From: Ectobius pallidus
Lineage: Eukaryota > Arthropoda > Insecta > Blattodea > Ectobiidae
Length of the DNA: 64,000 nt
Direction of reading: 5' to 3'
Assembly (NCBI GenBank): GCA_964059195.1
Contig: CAXKWD010000004.1
Span: 119,570,043-119,634,042, forward strand
Made by a program: the position numbers and the translations under genes. The notes beneath the pieces are model-generated. The model saw nothing but the letters and a program-made list of their open reading frames with translations. It was not told where the DNA came from and searched no databases. Position 1 is the first letter of the stretch; every line of letters begins with the position of its first letter. Shown piece by piece: positions 1 to 11,028 of this stretch.

Positions 1-435
1 TGGTCTCTATGAAATTTGTATTTTTTGGATTTTTAAATTTTAGATTATTGATTCCTTCATTTTTTATTTTTAGATTTTTTAATTTACGATTTCCGATTTC
101 CGATTTTTAAATTTTTTTACTTTTTAAATTTTTGGATTTTTAAATTTTGGATCTTGGAATTTTTAAATTTTGGACTGTTTAAATTTTGATTCTTTGAATT
201 TTTTATTTTTGGACTTTTTATTTTTTATTTTCGTTTTTTTAAATTTAGGATTATTAGATTTTGCATTTTTTAATTTTTATTTTTTGGATTTTTTTATTTT
301 TTAAATTTTTAATATTTGGATTTTTTATTTTTTAAATTTTGGATTTTTGGACTTTTTAATTTTGGATCTTTGATTTTTTAATTTTTCAATTTTGGATTTT
401 TTAAAATTTTGGATCTTTGATTTTTTTATTGTTTG
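1..435. repeat. T-rich degenerate minisatellite tract
   Basis: The tract is built from imperfect repeats of roughly 10-20 bases of the type TTTTTAAATTTTGGAT. It is the inverted counterpart of the A-rich tract at 40330-40920 and forms the internal part of the hAT-like element. No ORF of note. Confidence 0.75.
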
Positions 436-537
436 GCTTTTTTAAGCGCGGTAATGTATCTCCGGGTTCCATAAGATAGATAATATTCCTTTAGATTGCT
501 TAGGAATTGTCTATTGCCTTTGAGCAGGTAAGTAAGT

Positions 538-565
538 TATTAATATTATTGTTATTATTAGTATT

Positions 566-600
<35 letters not shown>

Positions 601-612
601 TACTACTACATA
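538..612. repeat. ATT/ACT trinucleotide microsatellite
   Basis: An interrupted (TTA)n run grades into (CTA)n. It lies in the segment that interrupts the hAT-like element copy at the window start. Confidence 0.85.
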
Positions 613-847
613 ATACTACATGATACTATGCCCATTTGCAGGTCCTCGTACTAGGTCCGAAAAATTTCCTTTGATTACTCCTAATTATTAAGTTGATTGT
701 TTTCTGTGCAGTCCACTCCGAAACACCCTAGTAATTTTGTGACGGTTTTGAGTGTGACACTAATTTCGTCACGGTTTTAGCGTTACACAAGTTCCCGATT
801 TACCCCTACCGCCGCTAAAGAAGATTCACTTCAAAAAATAAAAAACC

Positions 848-925
848 GGTGACGGGAGATAAACATTGGACCTCCCGAATGCGGTCCCAAGACTCTACCA
901 TCTACGTAGCTCAGAAAACTAATTT
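848..925 (-). mobile_element. tRNA-derived SINE fragment
   Basis: On the minus strand this matches the tRNA-like head of the SINE at 16140-16312, including the block equivalent to GACTCGCATTCGGGAGGTCC (here 870-895 in reverse) and the A-box side near 900-915. Only the head is preserved and the B box is poor. The downstream stretch 926-1600 shows no recognisable feature. Confidence 0.5.
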
Positions 926-1604
926 TGTAAGATTAAAATCATTTAAAATCTAATCGACAACGTAATTTGAAATCAAATTAACAACATAATTGCATGTGCT
1001 ATTCTTGAATATGCAAATTAGTTTTCATTTTAGCCTCCTGGACTATATAACATAATACGCTTAATTTTATAAAATGTTGCATTTTAACATTTAAAACAAA
1101 GTTCTGTATACCTTTTACAGCAGTACACGCAGAGATTTAAATGTACCATAATTTAGAACATTTTACAGTTAGCCTACTGTGGATTAATCTTGTTTATAAA
1201 ACTTCGTCGCCTATTCAAATCTTGTTTTAGGTCCTTTTTTTACAAAATACTTCTGTTATGATATTTCACCTTTGCCACAATGTTATGGAATTTAGCAGAC
1301 GATAATCTTTAGTCACTTCTGCTCTTAAATCTCGTGATTATTTGTTACCACTTTGTATTTGTTAGCCATACACAGAAGCAGGTTATTTTTTAATCATACT
1401 TTTGGGTCAATAATGCAGACCATATTCATTATTATTGTTTAAGTTAAAAAGAAGGGAATTTTTACCTCGCTTATATGATTACGAACCGACAGGAGCAATT
1501 CAGCTCTGTGCAAAGCGAGGCCTCATGACGTCAGCGGAACTCCGAGAAGTGGGGGTAGTATTCCCGCCTGAGTAGAGTGCGCCATGGGCCAACCTATCAG
1601 CGAA
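926..1604. other. No recognisable gene or repeat
   Basis: AT-rich non-coding DNA, probably RPTP intron or upstream sequence. A GACGTCA-containing segment occurs at about 1525-1535 but has no other promoter-like context. I see no exon with paired splice sites. Confidence 0.4.
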
Positions 1605-1965
1605 ACTTTCACGAATAGTACAAAATTAGGAAAACAGTTTCTTTACTATATAAGGCCTAAGTGAACTGAACACAATGAATAAATATTCTAATTTTATTTT
1701 TACTTACAATTTTCATAGCTCTGAACCACAAACATTTTTAATAAGCTGCCAGTGAAAATTTCTTAAAAATCCTGGAGTCAATTAATAATGGTGGGCGAAG
1801 CCGCTGCCACCAGCTGTAAAATATTGATAGTTTAACTCTTGAAATATCACGGACAATAAAAATCCAAACAATCCTTGAAAAATTATATAATTTCTGAAAA
1901 TTACTTGAATTTATCAAATCAAATTCATATCGTACTTATCTATCAACAAACATTTGATATACAAT
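1605..1965 (-). repeat. Interspersed repeat, unknown class (copy 1)
   Basis: The segment is an inverted copy of 42200-42575, with long near-identical runs (for example the block reading ATTTTCATAGCTCTGAACCA here and its complement near 42445). Both copies contain a GGCGAAGCC-type core. No ORF, tail or target duplication was identified, so the class is open. Confidence 0.7.
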
Positions 1966-2213
1966 GCTGCATTTTTAATAATTGAGGGCTTTGTATGCAA
2001 GTCAGATGTTTGTTTTCTTCGTTGATAGTTGAAATTGAGTACTGGTACTACATGAATACTGTTATATACAGAAGGTACTATACCGTGAAATAATTAGCAG
2101 AGTTATTTTCCACTTAATTTTGTGAATTGCTTATATATTTTAAGAATTTCAAGGTGCAATACATTTAGATTTGACAAATAACACTATTCTTTCACATATG
2201 CTTATCAAACTAG

Positions 2214-2350
2214 TCCGTCAAACTGAATGAGTTGGCCAAATGGTAACATCTTGGACTCGTATTCTGGAGGTCCCTGGATCAAATCGCGGAGCCGGCCGAT
2301 TTGACATGGATTTTTCTAATTTTATTATTTTTATTTTTATGTGAGTGCGC
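2214..2350 (+). mobile_element. tRNA-derived SINE, short copy
   Basis: A tRNA-like head runs from TTGGCCAAATGGTAAC (A-box-like, about 2232) to CCTGGATCAAATCG (degenerate B box, about 2272), followed by an A/T-rich body. It matches the copy at 16140-16312, including the conserved trailing GGCCGATTTGACATGG block. This is a retroposed element and not a functional tRNA, because the B box is damaged and no acceptor stem closes. Confidence 0.65.
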
Positions 2351-3305
2351 GATTGTCAAGATATCACAAATTTGTAGCTCTCCTGACGCTGGTCGATTTT
2401 AATCTGATAAAAAAAACTTATTTTCTGCATATCATAATTGCAATTATAATTGATTCAACAAAAACATTCTGGCACTTTGTTATATCAGTTTACCTGATTT
2501 TATTAATAATAAAATAGCATGCCAAGCTAATATCATCAGCAGATTTACCAAGGTGGTCCATTACTTATATATTCTTCCTGGCATCTTAATTTTAACTGAG
2601 GGTACATTGTTACAGTCTTTTGATTGACGGATATATGTAACTGATATTCTTTGTTTTCTTCGGTGGCATTTTAATAATTCAGGAAAAAGAAGCAATAAAG
2701 GGACAATAAAGGGAGAAGGGCCCGAAGGCTATGTGTGCAAAAATTAATAAAGACCGGATTGAAACCGTGAGAAAGTAGGTAATTCCTATATAGGCCATGG
2801 AGACTCTTATGGTTCCAGGAGGTTGAGGATTTCAGATTTTGAGACATTCAAACATGAAGTTTGTAATGTTGTCGGCCTTAACACACTGGTCGCCTTTTCC
2901 CCCAGGATTTCTGCAGGCAATTGTTTCTGTTGTTCGCTGTGTTGACCCCAGAATCATGGTGTCAACACTATAGCCTTTAGTAAATCTAATTATCACGAAT
3001 GTGCACCCAGGAAAAGTATTTACATTTTACCCCTACAGAAACTATAATAAGCTTCTGTTTTTCACTTGTCACATTTGCATAGAGTGAAGACATGCCTCAG
3101 GAGTTTTCTAATTGTATTTAACACATGTGTGCACTAAGCCATCGAAATATTCTTATATATAATTGTTTTACCTTAATGCTTAATATAAATTACATACCTG
3201 ACATTCAGAAAATCTGGTGTAAATCGCAATGAAATTAGGATCGGAATAAAACTGTAGATCTGAATAATTAAAGACTGACAGACAAACATCCTTCCTTTAT
3301 ACATA
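2351..3305. other. No recognisable gene or repeat
   Basis: AT-rich sequence with only short open frames. No splice-flanked exon resembling the phosphatase ectodomain was found. Confidence 0.4.
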
Positions 3306-3307
3306 TA

Positions 3308-4218
3308 CAGGGTGCGGCAATTATAGTTTCCATTTTCAAAACCGTGTAACACATTTATTTAACAAAGAAATAAACTACATTGAACATTTTTAAATGTCTT
3401 ACAGTCTTGAATTTGCAATTCTGGTCTTACTTTTTTAATATTTGATGTCCTTGAGATGCCCTCCATTAACTTCAACACATTGCTGCAATCTCCCTCGTAT
3501 ACTGGCCATTACGCATTGTGTGGTGTCTTGCGTAACATTTGCAATTTCCTGCAAATCCACGCATAATCCACACGCGACCACTTCATAGTCCTAAGGTCGT
3601 GGTATTGTGTGCCATTGCAGCACAGGGTATTATTGGCTCTTATTTCTTTGAGAGCGATAATAGTGCTTCGGTGACTGTCAACTCTGAACGTTACAATCAC
3701 ATGCTGCAAACTTTCTTCCTACCAGAATTGACACATCGTAACGTGGATATTGAGAGATTGTGGTTTCAACAGGATGGTGCTGCAGCACATACTGCATATC
3801 TTTCAATGGACACCCTTCATGCTGCTTTCCATGGTCGAATTCTTTCCAGTTTGGTGATATCCAATGGCCCTCCAAATCACACGACCTTACTACATCAGAT
3901 TTTTTTTTCTGTGGGACTATCTGAAGTCTAAAGTTTTTGCTCATGCCCTCCCTGACATTAACAGTCTTAAAAATGCAATTCAGCAGGAAATTGCAAATGT
4001 TACACAAGACACCACACACCGCGTAATGGCCAGTGTACAAGGGTGATTGCAGCAATGTGTTAAAGTTAATAGAGGGCATCTCAAGGAAATCATACTCAAA
4101 AGTAAGACCAGAATTGTAAATCCAAGACTGTAAGACATTTTAAAATGTAGCTTAATTCTTTGTTAAATAAATGTGTTACATGGTATTGAAAATGAGAAAC
4201 TTTAAATGCCGCACCCCA
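3308..4218 (+). mobile_element. Tc1/mariner-type element with long inverted arms
   Basis: A 911-bp unit is bounded by TA dinucleotides (3306-3307 and 4219-4220). Its ends are inverted repeats beginning CAGGGTGCGGC on the left and TGGGGTGCGGC on the right. Unusually, the inverted similarity is not limited to 20-60 bp: 3310-3552 pairs with 3983-4216 over about 240 bp. The left arm is an inverted duplicate of the element's own 3' end, including the end of the transposase frame, and has replaced the N-terminal half of the transposase. The element is therefore a non-autonomous fold-back derivative of an IS630/Tc1/mariner transposon. Confidence 0.8.
3539..4046 (+). pseudogene. Truncated, frameshifted Tc1/mariner transposase
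   Basis: The C-terminal half of a DDE transposase is readable in two frames. The first frame carries HSPKVVVLCAI and the block WFQQDGAAAHTA, which contains the second catalytic Asp. Near 3855 the frame shifts, and the continuation from about 3864 reads FFLWDYLKSKVFAHALPDIN and a typical C-terminus ending at about 4046. The N-terminal helix-turn-helix domains and the first catalytic Asp are absent, replaced by an inverted copy of the 3' end. No active protein can be made. In a full-length relative this enzyme would cut and paste the element at TA sites. Confidence 0.8.
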
Positions 4219-4530
4219 TAGATGCAGTTTTACCATAATGAATATTAGAAATTACATATCTACCACTGGGTGATTGGAATAGTATTGATTTACATAATGA
4301 ACAATCTAACATAGCCTAGCCAAATATTTATATCCAACAATAACACTGTTTATACACTATCATTTGTCCACGCATAGCAACTGCATACATTATGTTATGT
4401 GATATTAAGCCATTAAGGCATTGTATAAGAACAAAAGAATATTTTCTTCGAAATGAAAATATGTAGACAGTACTTTTTCTCGTGTTTTGAAGGCTAAGTG
4501 TGAAAAATTGATCGAGATTGGTATAAAATT

Positions 4531-5221
4531 GCAGTGAGTCCCACGCAAGAGTTGGCCAACGACGTGGGTTTCTGTGTTGCGGCGGACACAGCTCCAACTC
4601 CTGGGCGATCGGGTGAAATATCTATGCTAATAAAGCCATGATCGGTGTAATGATTCAGGTTCTCAGAAATACAATTAAAATTACAATGAAAATAACCACG
4701 TACCTCACCACAATATATGTTGGAAATGTTTTCCTCTTGCATACGCACAACACTGGCACCTTTTTAGGGAATTTTCATTCATGCACATAAGTTCAGCTTC
4801 TGAGATAGAGTTAATTTCTCTTCTAATGTTCTAATGTGTGGAAAATTGACCTATACACTTTATTTTTCAAGTTCCCCCATAAATAATAGTCACATAAACT
4901 AGTTAGAAGAACTTAAAGATAGTATCACAAAATAAATTAACTCTATCTCGGAAACTGAACTTACGCATGTGAAAGAAAATTCTCTAAAAAGGTGCCAGTG
5001 TTGTGCATATTCAAGAGGAGAACATTTCCAACATCTCTTGTGATGAGGTGCATGGTTATTTTCATTGCAATTTTAACGGTAAATGTCAGAACCTCAATCG
5101 TTACACCGATCGCGGCTTTATTAGCGTAGATATTTCACCCGATCACTCGGGAGTTGGAGCTGTGCCCGCCACGACACAGAAACCCACGTCATTGGCCAAC
5201 TCTTGCTTGGGACTCACTGTA
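4531..5221. repeat. Large fold-back: two inverted arms of about 287 bp
   Basis: The segments 4531-4817 and 4935-5221 are reverse complements with scattered mismatches, separated by about 117 bp. Open frames on opposite strands (4494-4748 minus and 5003-5338 plus) translate to near-identical peptides containing HGYFHCNFN-like and QKPTSLANSC-like blocks. This shows the duplication, but I do not recognise the peptide and it may be non-coding. No target duplication or transposase was found. Confidence 0.8.
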
Positions 5222-7302
5222 GATTCTTATAAAGCAAACAAAAAAGACACAACACTACTATCACTCTCTCTGTCTATATATATGTTACTGGTAATGTGTG
5301 AAATCCTGTATTCTATAGAATGCCTAGGTAATGTTTAGAATGCCTAAAATCGAATGTCAAAGTATGAAATGATTGACATTTTGTACATTGCCTAGGCATT
5401 GTATACTTTTCCTGATTGTCTGCCAGTAAAGTTTATAATACGCCTAATCCCACCAATTTTTTTCTCGCCATGACAGTTTAATAATATAAACAATGATGAT
5501 AATTGATAATTGATTGATAATTGAATGAACTCAGATCGAGAAGGACAAAATAGACTAAACGCATAAAGAGAAATTACTATGTCAATGGAGTAGAATTGAG
5601 GATAAATTTATAAAACAGTTTTGAGGCACATGGACTCTCTTCCTTGAGACAGCTGCTTTTTGTTATCTGTAACAGGCATTGTTATCCCCCAGCTCATATT
5701 TAGTCATACGTGAAATTTATACATGAATATAATAATCTTAATACATATTTGTTTACTATTACCTAGAGTGTTATTCTAAACCATACCTCTGTATTCTTCA
5801 TCGTCCTTCCATCTTCTACCAAACTGTTGCAATGGAATCTTGTCCTGAATATTCCTAGGTTACACATAGTTTTCTTCGGAAGAACCTATGAAAAATTAAA
5901 CAGAATTTATTGCTTAATACTACTTTTACGTCAAAGCAGCTGACACATTCATGTTAATACTAGTTCCTTCAAACACTAGATAACCGTCATGTTAGCCAAA
6001 ACTGGAAGTCATGTAAGCACAACCAGAAATTTCTACTTCTGTCGTGCGGATCAAACCGGTAATGATAGAACAACAACTGTCCTTCAAGCAGTCCAATCCT
6101 TCAGGTAGTACTCCGTCTTTTCGGCATCCGTCACGCACTTGATAACCGTTAAGTTAGCCCAATCTATGGTCACCACCGCACCCTTTTGAACATCCACAAG
6201 CAGATCAAGCTAGCCATATCTCCATGACGATGGTGATCAATCATCATGTGGAACTACTTTTGAGGCGTCAGCGTTCACCTCAATTGTTGGTGTCTTTTGC
6301 GATGATAACTTTACATGAGCCTAGCTTTACTAGCGGAGTCAAGCACTAGAATGCTACTTCACCGGTGCCAGCTTTTTGATAGGAAATTAGCACTCTATGG
6401 AACTGCACTAACTGTGATTGTGATCAGCTCTTGTTAGCATATCTAGCAGAGATAGATATTGAATTTTGTACATTTGTGTGAAAATTAATAGGCCTACTTA
6501 GCTTAAATATAGGCGATGAATAACTTCAGTCCATTCGCTGTAGGCAAAAATCCACTCCAATTAGCTTTTTAGAACCTGAAGATAAATAAAATTCATGTAA
6601 GCATTTATTTATTTTGCAATTGTTCTCAACTTGAATTGCAATTGAATTTTGTATCGAATTTTCACGATTCAGGAGACCATTCAACGTATATTAATTCTGA
6701 AAATCCCGATATGAAAGTTCCCGATCTAACACAATAGTTTTCCCTACGGTTAGAGAAAGTAAAATATTTCGCTTACAAAGAAACTTCTTATTGTGTGTGG
6801 GAATGTTATTAAACTTTTAAACAACATTTTGTTTGTAAATCCTCGCATGAACTAAAAATTAATTTTAAATCCATTAAATACTTCTTAAATGAAAGTCTGC
6901 TGTCATGTTGCTAGGTAACTGCAAATAATAAAACATTCTGGCCTTTGGGACAACAAAATACAATCTCGGGACATTTATTGGAACATGCTGCTAGTGAAGA
7001 TAATAAAACTTTATTTTATACAACATATCTTGTTACGTGATTAAAATAATATAACGTGTATTGATTAAAATCACAATTTCGATTCGGTGCAAGCATTTCG
7101 TTTGCTTTTATTTTGTTCTGATATTAGCTTATCTGAATTAGGTTAACTATTTCTCATAGGCACTCTACGATAGGATTCGTTACAACCTAATAAGAATGTG
7201 ATTAATCAATCATTTAGTATGCTGTGATCTCTTCGCTGTCAGAAATAACAAAGTATTATTTATATAATTCATTACGTTTTATTATATATTTAATTTTTTC
7301 AG
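5222..7302. other. Intron or upstream sequence, nothing recognised
   Basis: AT-rich DNA without long open frames. No exon with good acceptor and donor sites matching a transmembrane or juxtamembrane segment of the phosphatase was identified, so the preceding exon probably lies upstream of the window or was missed. Confidence 0.4.
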
Positions 7303-7390
7303 CAATTTCCTAGAGGACAAACTAAACCGTGGGATTATGGTAAACTTCCAGAAAATAAGGTGAAAAACCGGTATGGAAACCTTGTGGCAT
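7303..7390 (+). CDS. Ptp69D: RPTP exon: start of catalytic domain D1 (KNRY motif)
   Basis: A polypyrimidine tract and AG at 7301-7302 are followed by 29 codons plus one base. The translation contains the D1 entry block PWDYGKLPENKVKNRYGNLV, with the KNRY phosphotyrosine-recognition loop conserved in PTP domains. The single leftover T joins the first two bases of the exon at 10952 to make the Tyr of the family's A-Y-D-x-T-R-V motif, so frame and homology agree. The oddity is the 3' boundary: the expected donor would be GTAAGT but the sequence reads TTAAGT. The gene name is a judgement from the overall D1 wording; another two-domain insect RPTP is possible. Confidence 0.75.
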
Positions 7391-7396
7391 TTAAGT
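7391..7396 (+). other. Abnormal splice donor TTAAGT
   Basis: The position where phase and homology require a donor reads TTAAGTTG, identical to a strong GTAAGT donor except for G to T at +1. The only nearby GT dinucleotides (7384-7385 and 7395-7396) would break the reading frame into the next exon. It could be a base error in the assembly, a polymorphism, or a real mutation. Confidence 0.55.
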
Positions 7397-7559
7397 TGTT
7401 TTGATAAATATAAATTGTATAATGTATGAAGCTAGGCTTTCACAGCCGGTGAAAACTAGATGTACATTTACCGGGCTATGTGGCCGTGGTTTTGGTCTGT
7501 CTCACGGTGTTGCTGATGTTTCGCCTCGATCTGCATCGGGCATCCTCGAAGCTGTGTTC

Positions 7560-8240
7560 AGCATGATGGTCGGCTGAGTACTGGTCGCTGTCTCCCCACC
7601 CACCGATATTTATACTACTTCCTCCTGCCGCTGATTGGACGGCGCCCAGTTGTATCCTTACCTCCCCATCTTCCGGTACAATTGAAAACACTGGGTTTAC
7701 ATTTGGTTCTTGTGATCACTGGGGCCCAACTGCTGTGAACTCTCGCCATTTCTTCTTTACGATTGAAATTGTCCATATGTTTTTGTATTTCTATGGCTTC
7801 CTGGTAAAGTCTAGGGAACCACTGGGAGGTAGTATTAAGTACTTCTGTTTTGTGGAAGCTTATGTCATGTCAGGGTAGAAAAGCGTGCTCAGCTACTGCC
7901 GAATTTTCCGTGTTGCCTAGTCTACATTGTCTGTTATGCTCCTTCAGCCTGGTATTGATGCTTCTTTTCGTTCTACCAATATAGACTTTGCCACAGCTAC
8001 AAGGTATTCTATATACACCTGCTTTTGACAGGGGTTCCTGTTTGTTCTTGGCAGAGTTTAGATGCTGTTTTATTTTCGTGGTGGGTTTGTAGATTGTTCT
8101 AATGTTGTGCTTGTCCAGAATTTTCCCAATGCGATCCGTGATCGTACATATATACGGAAGAAAGGCCTTTGCTCTTGGTGGTATTTTTGCCAATCACTCC
8201 TTTTCCGGGCCAATCGGCTTGGACGCCCTCATTATTTCCT
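7560..8240 (-). pseudogene. Penelope pol C-terminus (GIY-YIG), left arm
   Basis: On the minus strand this encodes a conserved linker, then GVYRIPCSCGKVYIG and RSINTRLKEHNRQCRLG, which are the GIY-YIG endonuclease core and its Arg helix, then AVAEHAFLP. A stop interrupts at about 7870 and the remaining C-terminal tail continues in the same region with further disruptions. The reverse transcriptase domain is absent. In an intact element this endonuclease nicks target DNA for reverse transcription in place. Here it is a dead fragment. Confidence 0.8.
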
Positions 8241-8520
8241 TTGAACTGTAACCATTAGCTTGAAAAGCAATGTGAAGGTGGTCCAGCTCCTCTCCAAGTA
8301 GGCGGGGATCGCAGATCTTCCGAGCTCTTAGTGATAGTGTCTTAATTATTCTGGATTTTTGGCGTGGACGGTGGTTGGACTCTTTTTGTAGGTATCTATC
8401 TGTGTGGGTCGGCTTTCTGCGATCTGCGATCCCCGCCTACTTGGAGAGGAGCTGGACCACCTTCACATTGCTTTTCAAGCTAATGGTTACAGTTCAAAGG
8501 AAATAACGAGGGCGTCCAAG

Positions 8521-9123
8521 CCGATTGGCTCGGAAAAGGACTGAGTGGAAAAAACACCACCAAGAGCAAAGGCCTTTCTTCTGTATATACGTACGGTCAC
8601 GGATCGCATTGGGAAAATTCTGGACAAGCACAACATTAGAACAATCTACAAACCCACCACGAAAATAAAACAGCATCTAAACTCCACCAAGGACAAACAG
8701 GAACCCATGTCAAAAGTGGGTGTATATAGAATACCTTGTAGCTGTGGCAAAGTCTACATTGTTACAACGAAAAGAAGCATCAATACCAGGCTGAAGGAGC
8801 ACAACAGACAATGTAGACTAGGCAACATGAAAAATTCGGCAGTAGCTGAGCACGCTTTTCTACCCGGACATGACATAAGCTTCCACAAAACAGAAGTACT
8901 TAATACTACCTCCCAGTGGTTCCCTAGACTTTACCGGGAAGCCATAGAAATACAAAAACATATGGACAATTTCAATCGTAAAGAAGAAATGGCGAGAGTT
9001 CACAGCAGTTGGGCCCCAGTGATCACAAGAACCAAATGTAAACCCAGTGTTTTCAATTGTACCGGAAGATGGGGAGGTAAGGATACAACTGGGCGCCATC
9101 CAATCAGCGGCAGGAGGAAATAG
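8521..9123 (+). pseudogene. Penelope pol C-terminus (GIY-YIG), right arm
   Basis: The open frame of 192 codons from 8545 carries the GIY-YIG core GVYRIPCSCGKVYI, the RSINTRLKEH helix, the AVAEHAFLPGHDI block and a following REAIEIQKH segment. Compared with the left arm, the residue after KVYI is V rather than G, damaging the YIG motif, but the frame is longer and lacks the left arm's stop. RT is missing, so the ORF is a 5'-truncated remnant even though it is open. Confidence 0.8.
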
Positions 9124-9214
9124 TAGATCGAGGCAAAAAGTCAGCAACACCGCGAGACGGACCACGACCACGGCCACATAGCCCGGTAAATGTACATCTA
9201 ATATAAATTGTATA

Positions 9215-10074
9215 TTTATGATTCAAATCCATCAAACCTCATTCTAAACTGTAGGAGACCAAAAAGAATTATATAATTTTATATGCACAGAGAAAATAAA
9301 ATCTTGTTCAAGTTTATGTAAGTTTTGTAAGACTGCTCGCAGCTTACACTTTTGTGTGACTAATAATTTTATATTACCCATGTTACTCTCTCTGTCTTAT
9401 AGCTAAATGAATAGAAATATATTATAGAGTCAATTTTTACACTCAACTTCACACTGTGCCATCTTTCTGTCTGCAGTATGCTTAGATTACTTAATAAATT
9501 AAAATAATTACAAATTAAACAACAATAATAACATTTTGGTTTGCCATCACTTGTAAGAAATTTATGCAATTGAATTATGCAATTGGTAACTAATAACAAA
9601 ATATATTTAATTAATTACCTCAATAACTTTTTTTTTTCAACTTTACTTAACACAGTTTGCTGAATAAAAAACAAGAATAAAAACCTTTATCCTCCCGAAA
9701 AAGGAATATATAATTCATTCATTCGGTGAAGGATCATAAGATATTAATTTTATAGGGGGCTTCAGTTTTCAGATACCATTAACATCATCATCAATTTGAT
9801 CATATCTAATTTTGTTTTATATGAGATACCTATTTTGGTGGTATTTTATTGAAAGGATTTAGCTTTGGAGACAATTTCTTTCAATTAAATTTTCTGAAAA
9901 TATAATTACCCTCATTTCTCTTTTCTACACCAAGGTATTTTCAGTGAAAGTCATTTATACCTACCCAGATTTAAGAAAAAATTACTTCTTTTCTACACCT
10001 AAAATTCTCCCTAACTCCTTTTTCTACATCCTAAGAAGGAAAACAAAAAGTTGTAAGTTAATGTTGCAAATTAA
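9215..10074. other. RPTP intron, nothing recognised
   Basis: AT-rich intronic sequence between the Penelope insertion and the inverted-repeat element at 10075. Only short chance frames are present. Confidence 0.4.
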
Positions 10075-10925
10075 TAGTGTTGAGTCTTGAAATAAGAATT
10101 ATAATTGGCACCATCAGCTCAACCTTTAATTTATGTTGCCTTGGCCTTTTAACACTCTTATGCTAAGTTCACACTAAGGAGTTTGTTGCAGAGATATGTG
10201 TCCAGACACATGTATGGCAACTTATTTGCCATAAGTTGCAAATCTATTGAGCATATTCCTATTCCTAGTTCCTGTTTTATTTCACGAAATCGTGGATATT
10301 TTGCTATGTAGTGCTCTAAACAGAACATAGGAGGATCTAGAATTGTTGAAGAAGATCTAGAAGTGTTGACCCTCACATTCATAATACCTTAAAATTCATT
10401 ATTAAAAATACTGACTTTCCAGATAAATATAAATCCCTTCTTTTTAAGGGCAGACTAACGTAGGACCATGATCCTACCGCTCAGAAGATTTAATCAGCAT
10501 TAGTACAGTATAATATTGTCATTTTCTTCTGCAAATTGAGTGTTGATCAATTACAAATTTCTTTTGGGTGAATCATCAATATTTTTAAAACAGAAAGGAA
10601 CAAAAGTTCTGCATTTAAAGCTATATTTGTGCTTGACAACAAATCCCTCAGTGTAATCACTCACATGGGATATTTATGCAAGGAACATGTACATGGGATA
10701 AGTATTCAGATACAAGTATCATGGATGTGTATCAGGGATTTGTATGGAGGATTTGTGATTGCAACAAATCTCTAAGTGTAACCGTAGCATTAAGTCATCA
10801 TAAGATGAACTCTCTTATGTCATCGTAAGATGAATGTCGAAAGACCTAAGTGGCATAAATTAAAAGTTGAGCTGACCATGCCAATTATACATTTTATTTT
10901 ATTTTAGTGTGGAGTCTTGTTTTCA
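10075..10925. repeat. Inverted-repeat element (MITE-like), about 850 bp
   Basis: The left end (about 10075-10145, containing ATAATTGGCACCATCAGCTC) is inverted at the right end (about 10848-10925, containing GAGCTGACCATGCCAATTAT). A second, inner pair also matches in inverted orientation: 10158-10190 (TTCACACTAAGGAGTTTGTT) and about 10755-10790 (CAACAAATCTCTAAGTGTAA). No transposase is recognisable and no target duplication is clear. It ends just upstream of the acceptor of the next RPTP exon. Confidence 0.55.
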
Positions 10926-10951
10926 CTTCTAGGTCTATTCTAATATTTCAG

Positions 10952-11028
10952 ATGACGAGACTCGAGTAAAACTGCAGAAACTACCTGGTGACCCATTTTC
11001 AGACTACATTAATGCAAATTATGTACAT
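10952..11028 (+). CDS. Ptp69D: RPTP exon: D1, YINANY segment
   Basis: The acceptor is TTTCAG at 10946-10951 and the donor is GTAAGT at 11029. The 77-bp exon supplies two bases of a split Tyr codon and 25 codons ending in the PTP block DPFSDYINANYVH. The DYINAN segment is one of the most conserved in PTP catalytic domains and packs under the active site. It joins in phase 0 to the exon at 13354. Confidence 0.9.

Larger units (their letters stand above)
1..842 (-). mobile_element. Partial hAT-like non-autonomous element, cut by window edge
   Basis: This stretch is an inverted relative of the complete element at 39340-41034. Three blocks match in reverse complement: the AT-rich tract (1-435), the block around 440-500 (GCGCGGTAATG, then a match to 40270-40330), and the block around 755-842 (GTGACGGTTTTAGTGTGAC-like, matching 40196-40265). 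The blocks at 500 and 755 are adjacent in the complete copy, so about 250 bp (roughly 505-750, including an ATT microsatellite) looks like a later insertion here. No terminal inverted repeat is visible because one end lies outside the window and the other end appears truncated. No coding potential. The hAT assignment is transferred from the complete copy. Confidence 0.65.
7422..9199. mobile_element. Penelope-like element, head-to-head inverted dimer
   Basis: A 1778-bp insertion is flanked by a 15-bp direct repeat (AATATAAATTGTATA at 7407-7421 and 9200-9214). Its left half (7457 to about 8310) and right half (about 8425 to 9200) are inverted copies of the 3' portion of one element, each carrying the GIY-YIG endonuclease end of a Penelope pol gene. 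Left-arm coding runs on the minus strand and right-arm coding on the plus strand, so the 5'-truncated heads face each other across a spacer of about 110 bp. Penelope elements are known for inverted, partly duplicated insertions. It lies just 31 bp after the damaged donor of the RPTP exon. Confidence 0.85.
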
